Assembly: GCF_015056685.1 (NCBI RefSeq)
Contig: NZ_SVFW01000001.1
Location: 1-64,000 of the forward strand
Direction of reading: 5' to 3'
Origin: Butyrivibrio sp.
Lineage (GTDB): Bacteria; Bacillota; Clostridia; Lachnospirales; Lachnospiraceae
DNA length: 64,000 nucleotides
The translations under genes and the position numbers were made by a program. How positions within the stretch are numbered: position 1 is the first letter of the stretch; every line of letters starts with the position of its first letter. The notes under the pieces are model-generated. The model was given only the letters and a program-made list of their open reading frames with translations, was not told the origin of the DNA and searched no databases. Positions 17,220 through 26,276 of the stretch are shown piece by piece.

Positions 17220-18656
17220 TTACGAAAACAGTTTCCTCTTTCTGTCTATCATATCATCTATCTGTTCCATGTAAAGTTTTACATCCTTTACATTATCGCA
17301 TCGCTCTATCCTGCCATCATATCCGTAAACTCTCTTTGTAACGGTACCGGCTCCAAGCGCGACAATAGATTGAACCTCTTCATTGATCAAAATATTATAA
17401 ATTCCTGCCTTGCCTTTTCTTGCATATCCGGTGTTCTCAAAATTGCCGGATATATTTTTTTGCCTGTAAAGGTAATATGGCTCAAGTCCCATATCACTTG
17501 CTCCCTTTAAAGCAATTTCCATCATCTCTTCTGTATTTTTTATATCATCAAGAATATCTTTTTTATCATCAAAAGAGCACATGGCACTTTCATTGCCTCT
17601 ATGCTTGGCAAGTTCCATGATCTCAGCAAGCTTTGAACCTCTTTTTATAGCAAGTGAATGAACAGTAAGATCATCCGGATCAAGCTTTTTTATCTCTTCC
17701 ATTGTGTAAGCGACATCACTGGCGCCCTCACCCGGAAGACCCAGGATAATATCCATATTGATATTATCAAAACCCTCTTCTCTTGCCATATTATAAGCAT
17801 CAATAAGCTGAGAAACTGTATGTCTCCTTCCTATGAGCTTTAAGGTCTCATCCCTCATAGTCTGAGGATTTACAGAAATTCTGGTCACGCCCATCTTTTT
17901 CATGGTCTTAAGCTTATCTCTTGTTATAGAGTCCGGCCTTCCTGACTCAACCGTAAACTCTTTTACATTTGAAAAATCAAGTTTTGCCTTAAGATAGCCA
18001 ATAAGCCTTTCAAGCTGATGAGGCTCAAGGGTTGTAGGTGTGCCTCCGCCTATATAGACTGTGTCCAAAGTTTTGTCTTTAAAATTCTCTGCTACATAAT
18101 CAATTTCTTTTTCAAGACAAGAAAGATAATCGTCAACAATATTTGAAAAAGCCCCTATTGGATAGGATGTAAAAGAACAGTACAAACATGTTGTGGGACA
18201 AAAAGGTATTCCCAAATAAAGGCTGTAACCATTCTTGTAATCTATACATTTAAGTATTTCTTTTTCCCTGTGGGCAATCTTAAGACTAAGAGCAATCTTT
18301 TCATCAGATACGCAATAGGTATCTTTCATATACCGGACTATTTCTTCGTCGCTCTTTCCCTCTTCAATGAGGTTCATAACTATCCTCGTAGGTCTTATAC
18401 CCGTAAGGTTTCCCCAAGGCAGACTCTTACCCGTTTTAGCAGACAGATCCAGGTAGATGCTCTTTTTAAGCTCATTCTTTGAAACGCTGACATCAACATC
18501 AGAAACAGTGATTTCAGAATTAAGCCTTTTTACTTCATCTATCTTATCAAGGTCATTCTCTAAAATAACCTTTACATCCTCAGTTGGATAAAAAGCCTTA
18601 TAAAGGGAATGAATATCGTATGTATACTTATCTTCTTTTATTAAAACAACCTGCAT
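17220..18656 (-). CDS. hemZ: HemZ-type coproporphyrinogen dehydrogenase / radical SAM protein
   Basis: The 478-residue protein has a radical SAM core with the CX3CX2C cluster in IPFCPTTCLYCSF at about 155-167, followed by GGGTPTTLEP. It belongs to the HemN/HemZ family of oxygen-independent coproporphyrinogen III oxidase-like enzymes. Whether it makes haem or serves another SAM reaction is not established; HemZ often sits behind relA and an MBL gene in Clostridia, as here. I placed the start at the ATG at 18656 behind a GAGG site; an upstream in-frame ATG at 18704 lacks one and would overlap the previous gene. Confidence 0.8.
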   Translation of the reverse strand: MQVVLIKEDKYTYDIHSLYKAFYPTEDVKVILENDLDKIDEVKRLNSEITVSDVDVSVSKNELKKSIYLDLSAKTGKSLPWGNLTGIRPTRIVMNLIEEGKSDEEIVRYMKDTYCVSDEKIALSLKIAHREKEILKCIDYKNGYSLYLGIPFCPTTCLYCSFTSYPIGAFSNIVDDYLSCLEKEIDYVAENFKDKTLDTVYIGGGTPTTLEPHQLERLIGYLKAKLDFSNVKEFTVESGRPDSITRDKLKTMKKMGVTRISVNPQTMRDETLKLIGRRHTVSQLIDAYNMAREEGFDNINMDIILGLPGEGASDVAYTMEEIKKLDPDDLTVHSLAIKRGSKLAEIMELAKHRGNESAMCSFDDKKDILDDIKNTEEMMEIALKGASDMGLEPYYLYRQKNISGNFENTGYARKGKAGIYNILINEEVQSIVALGAGTVTKRVYGYDGRIERCDNVKDVKLYMEQIDDMIDRKRKLFS

Positions 18657-18693
18657 AATAAGCCTCAAATAAATCAAAAAAATATAATCCGCA

Positions 18694-19350
18694 TTAAATA
18701 ACAAACGGATTATACATTTTTTCGTGTTCTATTGTTGTAATTTCACCATGTCCCGGATAAACTACAGTTTCATCAGGAAGAACAAAGAGTTTTTCTTTTA
18801 TGGATCTGACTATCTCACTTGTAGAGCCTGTCGGAAAATCAGTTCTTCCAACAGATTCTTCAAATAAGGTATCTCCACTTATCAGAATGCCGCCCTCTTC
18901 AAAATAGTAACAACAGCTCCCAGAAGTATGTCCCGGAGTTGCGATCAGCCTGCAGCTCATGCCTGCAGCTGAAATTGTATCTCCATCTTTATATAAGCCA
19001 TCGGGAGTGATCTTTAGATGCATGTTGTAATCATTAGAGAGATTAAGATATGCATCTTTACACATAGCCTGCTCTTTTTCATAGCAATAGACTTTGGCGC
19101 CTGAAAGGCTTTTAAGCTCTTCCACACCACCAATATGGTCAAAGTGCCCATGAGTTAAAAGGATGAGGTCTATAACAAAACCATTTTCTGATAGTTTCTC
19201 ATATATTTTTTTGCCCTGATCGGCAGGGTCAAAAAAGATTACATGCTTACAATCTTCTGTGTTACATTCGGCATCCGGCTTATAAACAAAGTAGCAATTT
19301 GTTCCAACCATGCCAAGAGTAAACATTCCAATAGATAAAGCCTTTTCCAT
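18694..19350 (-). CDS. MBL-fold metallohydrolase (glyoxalase II-like)
   Basis: The 218-residue protein has the zinc-binding LTHGHFDHIGG motif, then ATPGHTSGS and ISGDTLFEESVGR, the standard metallo-beta-lactamase-fold ligands of the YcbL/glyoxalase II-like group. The substrate is not predictable. Its ATG overlaps the relA stop (TGATG), so it is translationally coupled to relA, an arrangement common in Clostridia. An alternative TTG start lies one codon upstream. Confidence 0.85.
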   Translation of the reverse strand: MEKALSIGMFTLGMVGTNCYFVYKPDAECNTEDCKHVIFFDPADQGKKIYEKLSENGFVIDLILLTHGHFDHIGGVEELKSLSGAKVYCYEKEQAMCKDAYLNLSNDYNMHLKITPDGLYKDGDTISAAGMSCRLIATPGHTSGSCCYYFEEGGILISGDTLFEESVGRTDFPTGSTSEIVRSIKEKLFVLPDETVVYPGHGEITTIEHEKMYNPFVI

Positions 19351-21629
19351 CAACCTGTAGTCCTCTCAATATCAATGACGCTGTCAATCTGCCTGATCTT
19401 ATCGACAATCTCTCTAAGCTGATTTCTGGAAGAAACCTGGAAAGATGTTTCCATTGTTGCAAGTCCCTGCTTACTGGTCCTTGTATTCATGGAAATGATA
19501 TCGATATTTTTCTCAGTAAGCGCACGTGATATATCAGCCAAAAGTCCACTTCTGTTATTGGCAAATATCTTGATAGTAGCTGCGTACTTGCCAACGGACT
19601 GCGAATCTGACTGCCATCTGGCCTCAATAAGCCTTGATCTGTCCTCTTCCTGCATTTTAATAACATTAACGCAGTCTCTTCTATGAATAGATACGCCTCT
19701 TCCTCTAGTAACAAAACCGCATATATCATCACCCGGAACAGGATTGCAGCACTTTGAAAATCTTACAGCCACATCATGAACGCCTTTAACAATTATAGCA
19801 TTGTCAGATTCTGAAACCTGCGGTGTTACATTGGATTCAGCCACAGCTGCAAGAACTTCTTCATCGGTAATATTGCGCTTGTGCTCTTTATCATTAAGCT
19901 CAAGCATCTTATTAACGATCTGGCCTTCCTTAAGTCCGCCGTGTCCAACAGCTGCAAGAACAGCGTTCCAATCATGGAAACCATATTTCTTTATAACTAT
20001 ATTCTGAAACTCAGGTTTTGAAATAGAGAAAAGATCTATGCCCTTACTCTTACAATACTCAATGAGAAGTTCACGTCCCTTGACTATGTTCTCCTCTTTA
20101 AGTTCATTTCTAAACCACTGATTGATTTTGTTTTTGGTAGATGTAGATTTAGCGATCGCAAGCCAGTCTCTGCTTGGTCCTCTGGAATTCTGGCTGGTGA
20201 TAACTTCAATTCTGTCACCGTTTTGAATCTTGTAATCAATAGGAACAAGCTTGCCATTAACCTTGGCACCGATCATCTTATTGCCCACAGCACTATGAAT
20301 ACTGTATGCAAAATCGATAGGTGTTGAACCGGCAGGAAGGTTCTTTACATCGCCGGTTGGAGTAAAGCAGTATACATCCTCGGAAAAGAGGTTGAGATCG
20401 CTCTTTAAAAGGCTCATAAACTCCTGGTTATCAGACATGTCCTGTTGCCATTCCAATATCTGACGAAGCCAGATAAGTTTCTCTTCCTCGCCGCTTTCAG
20501 ACTTTTTACCATCTGAAGCTTCCTTGTATTTCCAGTGAGCCGCAATACCATACTCAGCTGCACGATGCATATCATAAGTACGGATCTGTATCTCAAAAGG
20601 CTGACCTGTCTGGCCTATGAGCGTTGTATGAAGAGACTGGTACATATTGGGCTTTGGCATGGCAATATAGTCTTTAAACCTGCCGGGAATAGGCTTATAC
20701 ATCTCATGTATAACACCAAGAGCCGCATAGCAATCCTTAACAGTACCAACTATTATCCTGATAGCAAACAGATCATAGATCTGATCCAGAGTCTTATTCT
20801 GGTTGCGCATCTTTTTATATATGCTAAAGAAATGCTTTACCCTGCCGTTTACATCACCCGTGATACCTGCAGCAGAAATAGCATCTCGAACATTTTCACA
20901 AATGTCCTCGACGTATTTTTCCCTCTCGCTCTTCCTTGTTGCAACCTTTTCAACAAGATCATAATAAACATCAGGTTTAAGATATTTAAGCGAAAGATCA
21001 TCGAGCTCAACCTTGATACGGCTGATACCAAGTCTTCCTGCTATAGGTGAGTAAATATCAAGAGTCTCCTGCGCAATCCTGGACTGCTTTTCAGGAGGCA
21101 TATGAGAAAGAGTACGCATATTGTGGAGCCTGTCCGCAAGCTTTATCAGAATTACTCTGATATCCTTTGCCATGGCAAGAAACATCTTTCTAAGGTTCTG
21201 AGCCTGTATATCAAGCTGTTCCTGAGTCTTGCCGGCGCTGTCAGTTGTAAGCTGCAGAGCAGTCAGTTTTGTAACTCCATCTACCAAAAGAGCTACATCC
21301 TCTCCGAACTCCTCCTCAATTCCTTCTTTAGTCCATATAGTATCCTCAACGACATCATGAAGAAGACCTGCCGCCAGAGTTTCTTTATCGAGCTCTAAAT
21401 CTGCAAGTATTATTGCAACACAAAGAGGGTGAATTATGTATGGTTCACCCGATTTACGTCTTTGATCTCTGTGGGCTTCAGCCGCCTTTTGATATGCCTT
21501 TTCAATAAGAGAAATATCATCCGATGGATGATATTTTCTTACTCTTTCAATAAGTCCTTCATACAGCACATCCGGCGATTGAAATTCCTCAATGGCTTCA
21601 ATTTTTCCGTCGTCGAAGTTTTGTACCAT
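19350..21629 (-). CDS. relA: bifunctional (p)ppGpp synthetase/hydrolase RelA/SpoT
   Basis: The 759-residue Rel protein makes and degrades the stringent-response alarmone. The N-terminal HD hydrolase domain (GLLHDVVEDT) is intact. The synthetase domain carries RFKD before YIAMPKPNMYQSLHT, the RxKD signature of bifunctional enzymes rather than the ExDD of RelA-only types. TGS, helical and C-terminal ACT domains follow in normal order. It sits directly after apt in the conserved apt-rel order. Confidence 0.95.
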   Translation of the reverse strand: MVQNFDDGKIEAIEEFQSPDVLYEGLIERVRKYHPSDDISLIEKAYQKAAEAHRDQRRKSGEPYIIHPLCVAIILADLELDKETLAAGLLHDVVEDTIWTKEGIEEEFGEDVALLVDGVTKLTALQLTTDSAGKTQEQLDIQAQNLRKMFLAMAKDIRVILIKLADRLHNMRTLSHMPPEKQSRIAQETLDIYSPIAGRLGISRIKVELDDLSLKYLKPDVYYDLVEKVATRKSEREKYVEDICENVRDAISAAGITGDVNGRVKHFFSIYKKMRNQNKTLDQIYDLFAIRIIVGTVKDCYAALGVIHEMYKPIPGRFKDYIAMPKPNMYQSLHTTLIGQTGQPFEIQIRTYDMHRAAEYGIAAHWKYKEASDGKKSESGEEEKLIWLRQILEWQQDMSDNQEFMSLLKSDLNLFSEDVYCFTPTGDVKNLPAGSTPIDFAYSIHSAVGNKMIGAKVNGKLVPIDYKIQNGDRIEVITSQNSRGPSRDWLAIAKSTSTKNKINQWFRNELKEENIVKGRELLIEYCKSKGIDLFSISKPEFQNIVIKKYGFHDWNAVLAAVGHGGLKEGQIVNKMLELNDKEHKRNITDEEVLAAVAESNVTPQVSESDNAIIVKGVHDVAVRFSKCCNPVPGDDICGFVTRGRGVSIHRRDCVNVIKMQEEDRSRLIEARWQSDSQSVGKYAATIKIFANNRSGLLADISRALTEKNIDIISMNTRTSKQGLATMETSFQVSSRNQLREIVDKIRQIDSVIDIERTTG

Positions 21630-21634
21630 TAAAA

Positions 21635-22159
21635 TTACTTCCCTTCGTAGCTGATTGCTGCATCAAGTCTGTATTTGCTAAGTCTTTCTCTTCCCTTTAA
21701 GCCTTTTAGCTCCATAAGAACAAGAATACCTGCAACTTCGCCGCCAAGCTGTTCTACAAGCTTGATCATAGCTTCGATTGTTCCACCTGTAGCCATAAGG
21801 TCATCAACAAGAAGTACCTTCTGTCCAGGCTTGATTGCATCCTTATGCATCTCAAGAACAGCTTTGCCATATTCAAGATCATATTCAACTTCTATTGTTT
21901 CGCAAGGAAGCTTTCCTTTTTTACGAACAGGAACAAGTGCCTTACCTCTCTGATAAGCAATAGGTGCGCTGAAAATAAAACCTCTTGATTCAGCACCGAG
22001 AACTACATCAAAATCAAGATCTGCAACAAGCCTTGTCATCTCATCGATTGCAAGCTTAAATCCATCAGGATCCTGTAAAACTGATGTTATATCCCTGAAC
22101 ATAATTCCTTCTTCAGGGAAGTTAGGAATGGTTCTAACGTAATCTTTAAGTTCTTTCAT
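21635..22159 (-). CDS. apt: adenine phosphoribosyltransferase
   Basis: The 174-residue enzyme salvages adenine to AMP using PRPP. The PRPP-binding motif VLLVDDLMATGGT and the N-terminal signature PNFPEEGIMFRDIT are present, and length is typical. The gene leads the apt-relA-MBL-hemZ group. A GAGAGGATC site precedes the ATG and a TATAAT on the minus strand (22199-22204) could be its -10 element, though no good -35 is visible. Confidence 0.95.
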   Translation of the reverse strand: MKELKDYVRTIPNFPEEGIMFRDITSVLQDPDGFKLAIDEMTRLVADLDFDVVLGAESRGFIFSAPIAYQRGKALVPVRKKGKLPCETIEVEYDLEYGKAVLEMHKDAIKPGQKVLLVDDLMATGGTIEAMIKLVEQLGGEVAGILVLMELKGLKGRERLSKYRLDAAISYEGK

Positions 22160-22246
22160 ATTCGATCCTCTCTAATAAAAACAATACTTCAATTTAGAAT
22201 TATAGCACAAATACTGCACATAAGTATAATTAATTCTGAATTTCAC

Positions 22247-22275
22247 TTGTAAATCCATGCCGTGGAATGTATAAT
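22247..22275 (+). promoter_or_regulatory. promoter of the tRNA-Thr gene
   Basis: TTGTAA (22247-22252) and a perfect TATAAT (22270-22275) are 17 bases apart, 21 bases before the mature tRNA 5' end. Confidence 0.75.
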
Positions 22276-22296
22276 TTAATTTGTGCCTTGTGGCAG

Positions 22297-22369
22297 GCTG
22301 GAATAGCGCAGTTGGTAGCGCAACTGATTCGTAATCAGTAGGTCGTGGGTTCAAGTCCCATTTCCAGCT
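22297..22369 (+). tRNA. tRNA-Thr (anticodon CGT)
   Basis: A complete cloverleaf can be drawn. The acceptor is GCTGGAA/TTCCAGC, the D arm GCGC...GCGC, the anticodon stem ACTGA/TCAGT with loop TTCGTAA (anticodon CGT, reading ACG), and the T arm GTGGG-TTCAAGT-CCCAT. CCA is not encoded. It is the only stable RNA gene I found in the window. Confidence 0.95.
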
Positions 22370-22382
22370 TTATTTTTTTTGC

Positions 22383-22427
22383 AAAAAAGCTGTGAAATCA
22401 TGCATCACCAGGTTTCACAGCTTTTTT
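22383..22427. terminator. bidirectional terminator between tRNA-Thr and the glgB-like gene
   Basis: Arms AAAAAAGCTGTGAAA (22383-22397) and TTTCACAGCTTTTTT (22413-22427) are perfectly complementary with T-runs on both strands, so it can serve both converging genes. Confidence 0.9.
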
Positions 22428-22436
22428 CATTTTTAT

Positions 22437-24893
22437 TTATTTCTTTTTAGAATTTTTAGTTGTAGTTTTTTTAGAGGTTCTTGCTCCTGTCTTTTTCTTT
22501 GCAGAAAGACTCTTTATGGCATCAGCCGATACAATAGTAGAAATTCTCTCTTCTTCTATCTTTTCATATTTTTCTTCTATTGCCTTTTCCTGCTCTAAGA
22601 GTTCTCTCTCATATTTTTCTTTAAGTTCTTTTAATAATCTCTCTTCCTCTTTGCTCTGCATTTCCTTAAGAGCAGCGAGTTTTTCCTGTCGTTCAGCCTC
22701 TTTCTTGATTTCCTCTTCTTCCTTTATCGCACGGATTTTTTTCTCCTGCTCAGTATAAGGGACATAGCTAAAGATACAAAGAGATACTGCACCAATCTTA
22801 ATAGACAAAGAGTAGTCTCTTCCATCTACCTCTTTTCTTCTTGCTTCCTTTTTACCTTCATTTAAGACACCAGTTCCGCCATAAGAAATGTCGTCACTAT
22901 TGAAGATCTCTGTATATCTTCCGTCAGCAGGAACTCCAATTTCAACAGTTCTTTCGACGCCTGCCATATTAGCAACAACAAGAAGCATTTCTGTTGAATC
23001 ATTGCTTTTCCTGACAAATGAGAGCATGCACTCATCTGTTGCCATGTTGTTGATCCATTCAAAACCTCCATCGGAACTGTCAAGCTGATGAAGTGCATCA
23101 TGATCATAATAGAGCTTATTGAGTTTTGAGAGCATATTCTCAACAAATACAGACTGATCTACAGTAAGGGCATCAGGTTCCATGTATAAATGCTTTCTTC
23201 CTGGATGAACCATCATATAGCTGATTGCAAGGCGCAGATTAGCCATCTTTTGGACTGAGTCGCCAGGCATCAGATAATAAAGCCCCTCAAGGCCCTTTTC
23301 AAGTTCTTCATGTGTGAATCCAAGAATAAATCTTTCAGTATAGCTGTAAATAATGCTGAAAGTAAGCTCATCATGGTGACCGGCCCTAAAGAGCGGATCA
23401 TTTTGCATATATGAAAGGAAATCCCTTGTCCAGCCGTTATTCCACTTATAATCAAATCCAAGCCCGCCATCATCTACTGAATCCGTAACCTGTGGCCAAC
23501 AAGCTGTTTCTTTTGTAAGAAGGATCACGCCAGGATTGTTTTTATGAATGACAGTTGTGAGCTGTTTAAGGAATTCCAGTGCTTCCAGGTTCTCATTGCC
23601 GCCATATATGTTAGCAATCCATTCACCCGGCTTCCTGTCATAATCAAGATAAAGAATCCTTGAAATGTCAGAAGTTCTAAGGCCATCAATGTGGTAATTC
23701 TCAATCCAGTATAAGGCATTGGAAATAAGGAAGTTAGTAACTTCCTTTCTGCCGTAATCGAATATCAAATCCCCTGACTTTGGATGAACACCGATCCTTG
23801 GGTCCTCATACTCATAGAGGCACTTTCCATCAAAACTACTAAGACCGCAAGATGACTTAGGGAAAAATGTAGGAACCCAGTCAAGGATAACTCTTATACC
23901 TGCAGTATGGCATGCATCGATAAATTTCATGAACTCTTCAGGAGTGCCATTTGAATCATCAAGAGCAAAGAAATCCAGAATATGATAAAAATGTCCCGGA
24001 ACGTGTTTCATTACAGGCATGAGCTCAATAGTATTAAAGCCATGATTCTGTACATACTCGAGAATATCAGAAGTGATTTCTTCGATTGTATTCCTGCCTT
24101 CATGTCTTCCGGCAAAAGCATCGATAGAAATCTCACAGATTGAAAGTGGCGCTTCATCAAGATCAAATTTTCTTCTCTGTGTAAGCCACTTGGAATCGTT
24201 CCAGACAATAGATTTTCTCTCACTGATAACAGAGATCATGCCATTCTCACCGCGGCTAAGCATTGCATATGGATCAGGTCTCTTGAAGATAAGACCGCTC
24301 CTGGTCTTGATCTCAAACTGATATCCATCATTTTCCTTAGCACCTGGGACAAAGATCTCAAATACGCCAATTGGGTCAAGCCTATGCATCTGGCATACTC
24401 TTCCATCCCAATTATTAAAATCACCAATGACGCTTACTCTTGCAGCAGAAGGCGCCCAAACAGCAAAAAGAGTTCCCTGAACAGTTCCCCTCTTCATAGG
24501 ATGTGCGCCAAGTTTTTCATAGATATGGTAGTGTATACCACTGCCAAATTTTATAAAGTCCTCTCTGTCCATATACGGTCCAAAAGCATATGGATCATCT
24601 ACAGCCTTCTCTACCCCATTAACATCTGTGATCACGAGTTTATATCTAAACTTCTCGATGTATGGAACCAAAACAGCATAAAACCCAGCCTCATCTGCAA
24701 GTTCCATAGGATAAGTCTTTTTGGTATTCTCAACCAAAACACTTATCTCTTTTGCATCAGGATAAAAAGCCTGAATAAGATAATTTGAGCCAACTTTATG
24801 AGCCCCCAGAATTCTGTGTGGATTGTCGCCATCAGAATAGATAATTTCCTCAATCTCAGGCCAATTCATCATCTTGTAAAGCTTATTATTCAT
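22437..24893 (-). CDS. GlgB-like protein lacking all catalytic residues (probable pseudoenzyme)
   Basis: The 818-residue protein has the full architecture of a 1,4-alpha-glucan branching enzyme: N1 domain, CBM48-like domain, GH13 barrel and C-terminal beta domain. The GH13 active-site positions are changed. The nucleophile of RVDAV is Ser408 (RTSDIS), the acid/base of AEES/AEDS is Lys461 (LTKETA), the transition-state Asp of SHDE is Glu529 (THEE), and the region I His is Phe343 (DWVPTFF). Surrounding sequence aligns without gaps and the frame is open, so this is not simple decay. Residues about 712-818 add a charged coiled coil and a Lys/Thr-rich tail. Glucan branching is therefore unlikely; glycogen binding or a scaffold role is inference. 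The start chosen has a GGAGGGAG site; an ATG 15 codons upstream lacks one. It follows DUF1015 by 60 bases. Confidence 0.85.
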   Translation of the reverse strand: MNNKLYKMMNWPEIEEIIYSDGDNPHRILGAHKVGSNYLIQAFYPDAKEISVLVENTKKTYPMELADEAGFYAVLVPYIEKFRYKLVITDVNGVEKAVDDPYAFGPYMDREDFIKFGSGIHYHIYEKLGAHPMKRGTVQGTLFAVWAPSAARVSVIGDFNNWDGRVCQMHRLDPIGVFEIFVPGAKENDGYQFEIKTRSGLIFKRPDPYAMLSRGENGMISVISERKSIVWNDSKWLTQRRKFDLDEAPLSICEISIDAFAGRHEGRNTIEEITSDILEYVQNHGFNTIELMPVMKHVPGHFYHILDFFALDDSNGTPEEFMKFIDACHTAGIRVILDWVPTFFPKSSCGLSSFDGKCLYEYEDPRIGVHPKSGDLIFDYGRKEVTNFLISNALYWIENYHIDGLRTSDISRILYLDYDRKPGEWIANIYGGNENLEALEFLKQLTTVIHKNNPGVILLTKETACWPQVTDSVDDGGLGFDYKWNNGWTRDFLSYMQNDPLFRAGHHDELTFSIIYSYTERFILGFTHEELEKGLEGLYYLMPGDSVQKMANLRLAISYMMVHPGRKHLYMEPDALTVDQSVFVENMLSKLNKLYYDHDALHQLDSSDGGFEWINNMATDECMLSFVRKSNDSTEMLLVVANMAGVERTVEIGVPADGRYTEIFNSDDISYGGTGVLNEGKKEARRKEVDGRDYSLSIKIGAVSLCIFSYVPYTEQEKKIRAIKEEEEIKKEAERQEKLAALKEMQSKEEERLLKELKEKYERELLEQEKAIEEKYEKIEEERISTIVSADAIKSLSAKKKTGARTSKKTTTKNSKKK

Positions 24894-24953
24894 GTCTCCC
24901 TCCCCATTGGGTAATTTATAATAAGAAAATATGATCAAAAAACGTGAATTTCA

Positions 24954-26207
24954 CTATACAATTGTACCACAGATATCATGAATAAATAACCCACTTAAGA
25001 GCTTAGGTTCAAACCATGTTGACTTAGGCGGCATGAGCAACCCTTCATCTGCAACCGCAAAGAGTTCCGATATGGATGTCGGATACATAGAAAAGCCCAC
25101 TTTGCAGTCCTTGCTGCATCTTTTCTCTATCTCTGAGAGTCCTCTAATACCACCAATAAAATCAATTCTTTTATCAGTTTTTGGATCACCTATACCAAGG
25201 ACAGGTGAAAGAACATTATCCTGAAGTATAGATACATCAAGTCCTGCAACAGCATCGTCTGATTTTATGCTTTCTTTTGCATTTAGTCTGTACCAGGCGC
25301 CATCAAGATACATGCCAAACTCTCCCTTGCAAGAAGGTTTTACAGGAGCATCTTCCTTTTTAACATCAAATTTCTCAGAAATCTTTTCCATGAACTCAGC
25401 CTCAGAAAGGCCATTTAAGTCCTTTACAACACGGTTGTAGTCCATTATTTCAAGCTCATCATCAGGGAAAAGAACTGACAAAAAGTAATCAGATTTAAGT
25501 TTTCCTCTTACCTTTCCTTCTCCTTCTTTTCTCTTCATAAGTCCAACTTTGACAGCTGAAGCACATCTATGATGGCCGTCAGCTATATATATTGAATTTA
25601 TGGTAGTAAAGATCCTACTTATGGTATTAACTTCCTCTTCATCAGAAATGACCCAAACTCTGTTCTTAACACCATCTTTAGATTCAAAATCGTAAACAGG
25701 CGCATCGCATTCCTTTATTTTCATAACAAGCTCAGATAAAAGCCTGTTTTTTCTATAGCAAAGGAAAATAGGACCAGTCTGGGCATCACAGGTATAGACA
25801 TGTCTGATTCTGTCTTCCTCCTTGTCAGCTCTGGTATTCTCATGCTTTTTGATCACACTGTTTAAATAATCATCAATAGATGCGCAGGCAACAATTCCCG
25901 TTTGGGTTCTGCCTTTGAAAGTCTGCTCATAAATGTAAAAGCATTTGTCTTCATCCTTGATAAAAGTCCCATCAGAAATTTGGTCTCTTAGCATATCCCT
26001 GGCTTTTTCATATACTTCAGGAGCATACATATCCTGATCCTTAGGAAACTGAGTTTCAGGTCTGTCTATTGCAAGAAAAGACTTGGGATTCTTCATCACT
26101 TCTTCATAAGCTTCTTCCCTGTTATAAACATCATAAGGCAGTGCAGCCTTTTCTTTTACAATGTCTGTATTTGGTCTTATTGCACTAAATGGTCTTATAT
26201 CAGCCAT
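24954..26207 (-). CDS. DUF1015 family protein
   Basis: The 417-residue protein contains the family hallmark ADGHHRCASA at about 218-227 and the N-terminal RPFSAIRPNTDIV. Its biochemical role is not established. In Clostridia it regularly accompanies serC and serA, as here, suggesting a link with serine or phosphohydroxythreonine metabolism. A hairpin with a short T-rich tail separates it from serA, so its expression may be lower than that of serA. Confidence 0.85.
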   Translation of the reverse strand: MADIRPFSAIRPNTDIVKEKAALPYDVYNREEAYEEVMKNPKSFLAIDRPETQFPKDQDMYAPEVYEKARDMLRDQISDGTFIKDEDKCFYIYEQTFKGRTQTGIVACASIDDYLNSVIKKHENTRADKEEDRIRHVYTCDAQTGPIFLCYRKNRLLSELVMKIKECDAPVYDFESKDGVKNRVWVISDEEEVNTISRIFTTINSIYIADGHHRCASAVKVGLMKRKEGEGKVRGKLKSDYFLSVLFPDDELEIMDYNRVVKDLNGLSEAEFMEKISEKFDVKKEDAPVKPSCKGEFGMYLDGAWYRLNAKESIKSDDAVAGLDVSILQDNVLSPVLGIGDPKTDKRIDFIGGIRGLSEIEKRCSKDCKVGFSMYPTSISELFAVADEGLLMPPKSTWFEPKLLSGLFIHDICGTIV

Positions 26208-26231
26208 CTTTATTCCTCCGCATATTAAAAT

Positions 26232-26255
26232 CGAGTAGGATTTTACTCCTACCCG
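26232..26255 (-). terminator. weak terminator or attenuator after serA
   Basis: A 9-base stem (CGAGTAGGA paired with TCCTACCCG, one wobble) with a 6-base loop is followed on the minus strand by ATTTTAA. The downstream T-run is short, so partial read-through into DUF1015 is likely. Confidence 0.5.
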
Positions 26256-26276
26256 ATATTATAATACATTTTCTTA

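Noticed and set aside
22172..22354. short open frame across the tRNA
   Set aside because: It is the complement of the tRNA gene and its leader.
22437..24893. simple pseudogene decay of glgB
   Set aside because: The frame is open for 818 codons, flanking motifs are conserved, and substitutions are concentrated exactly at catalytic positions.
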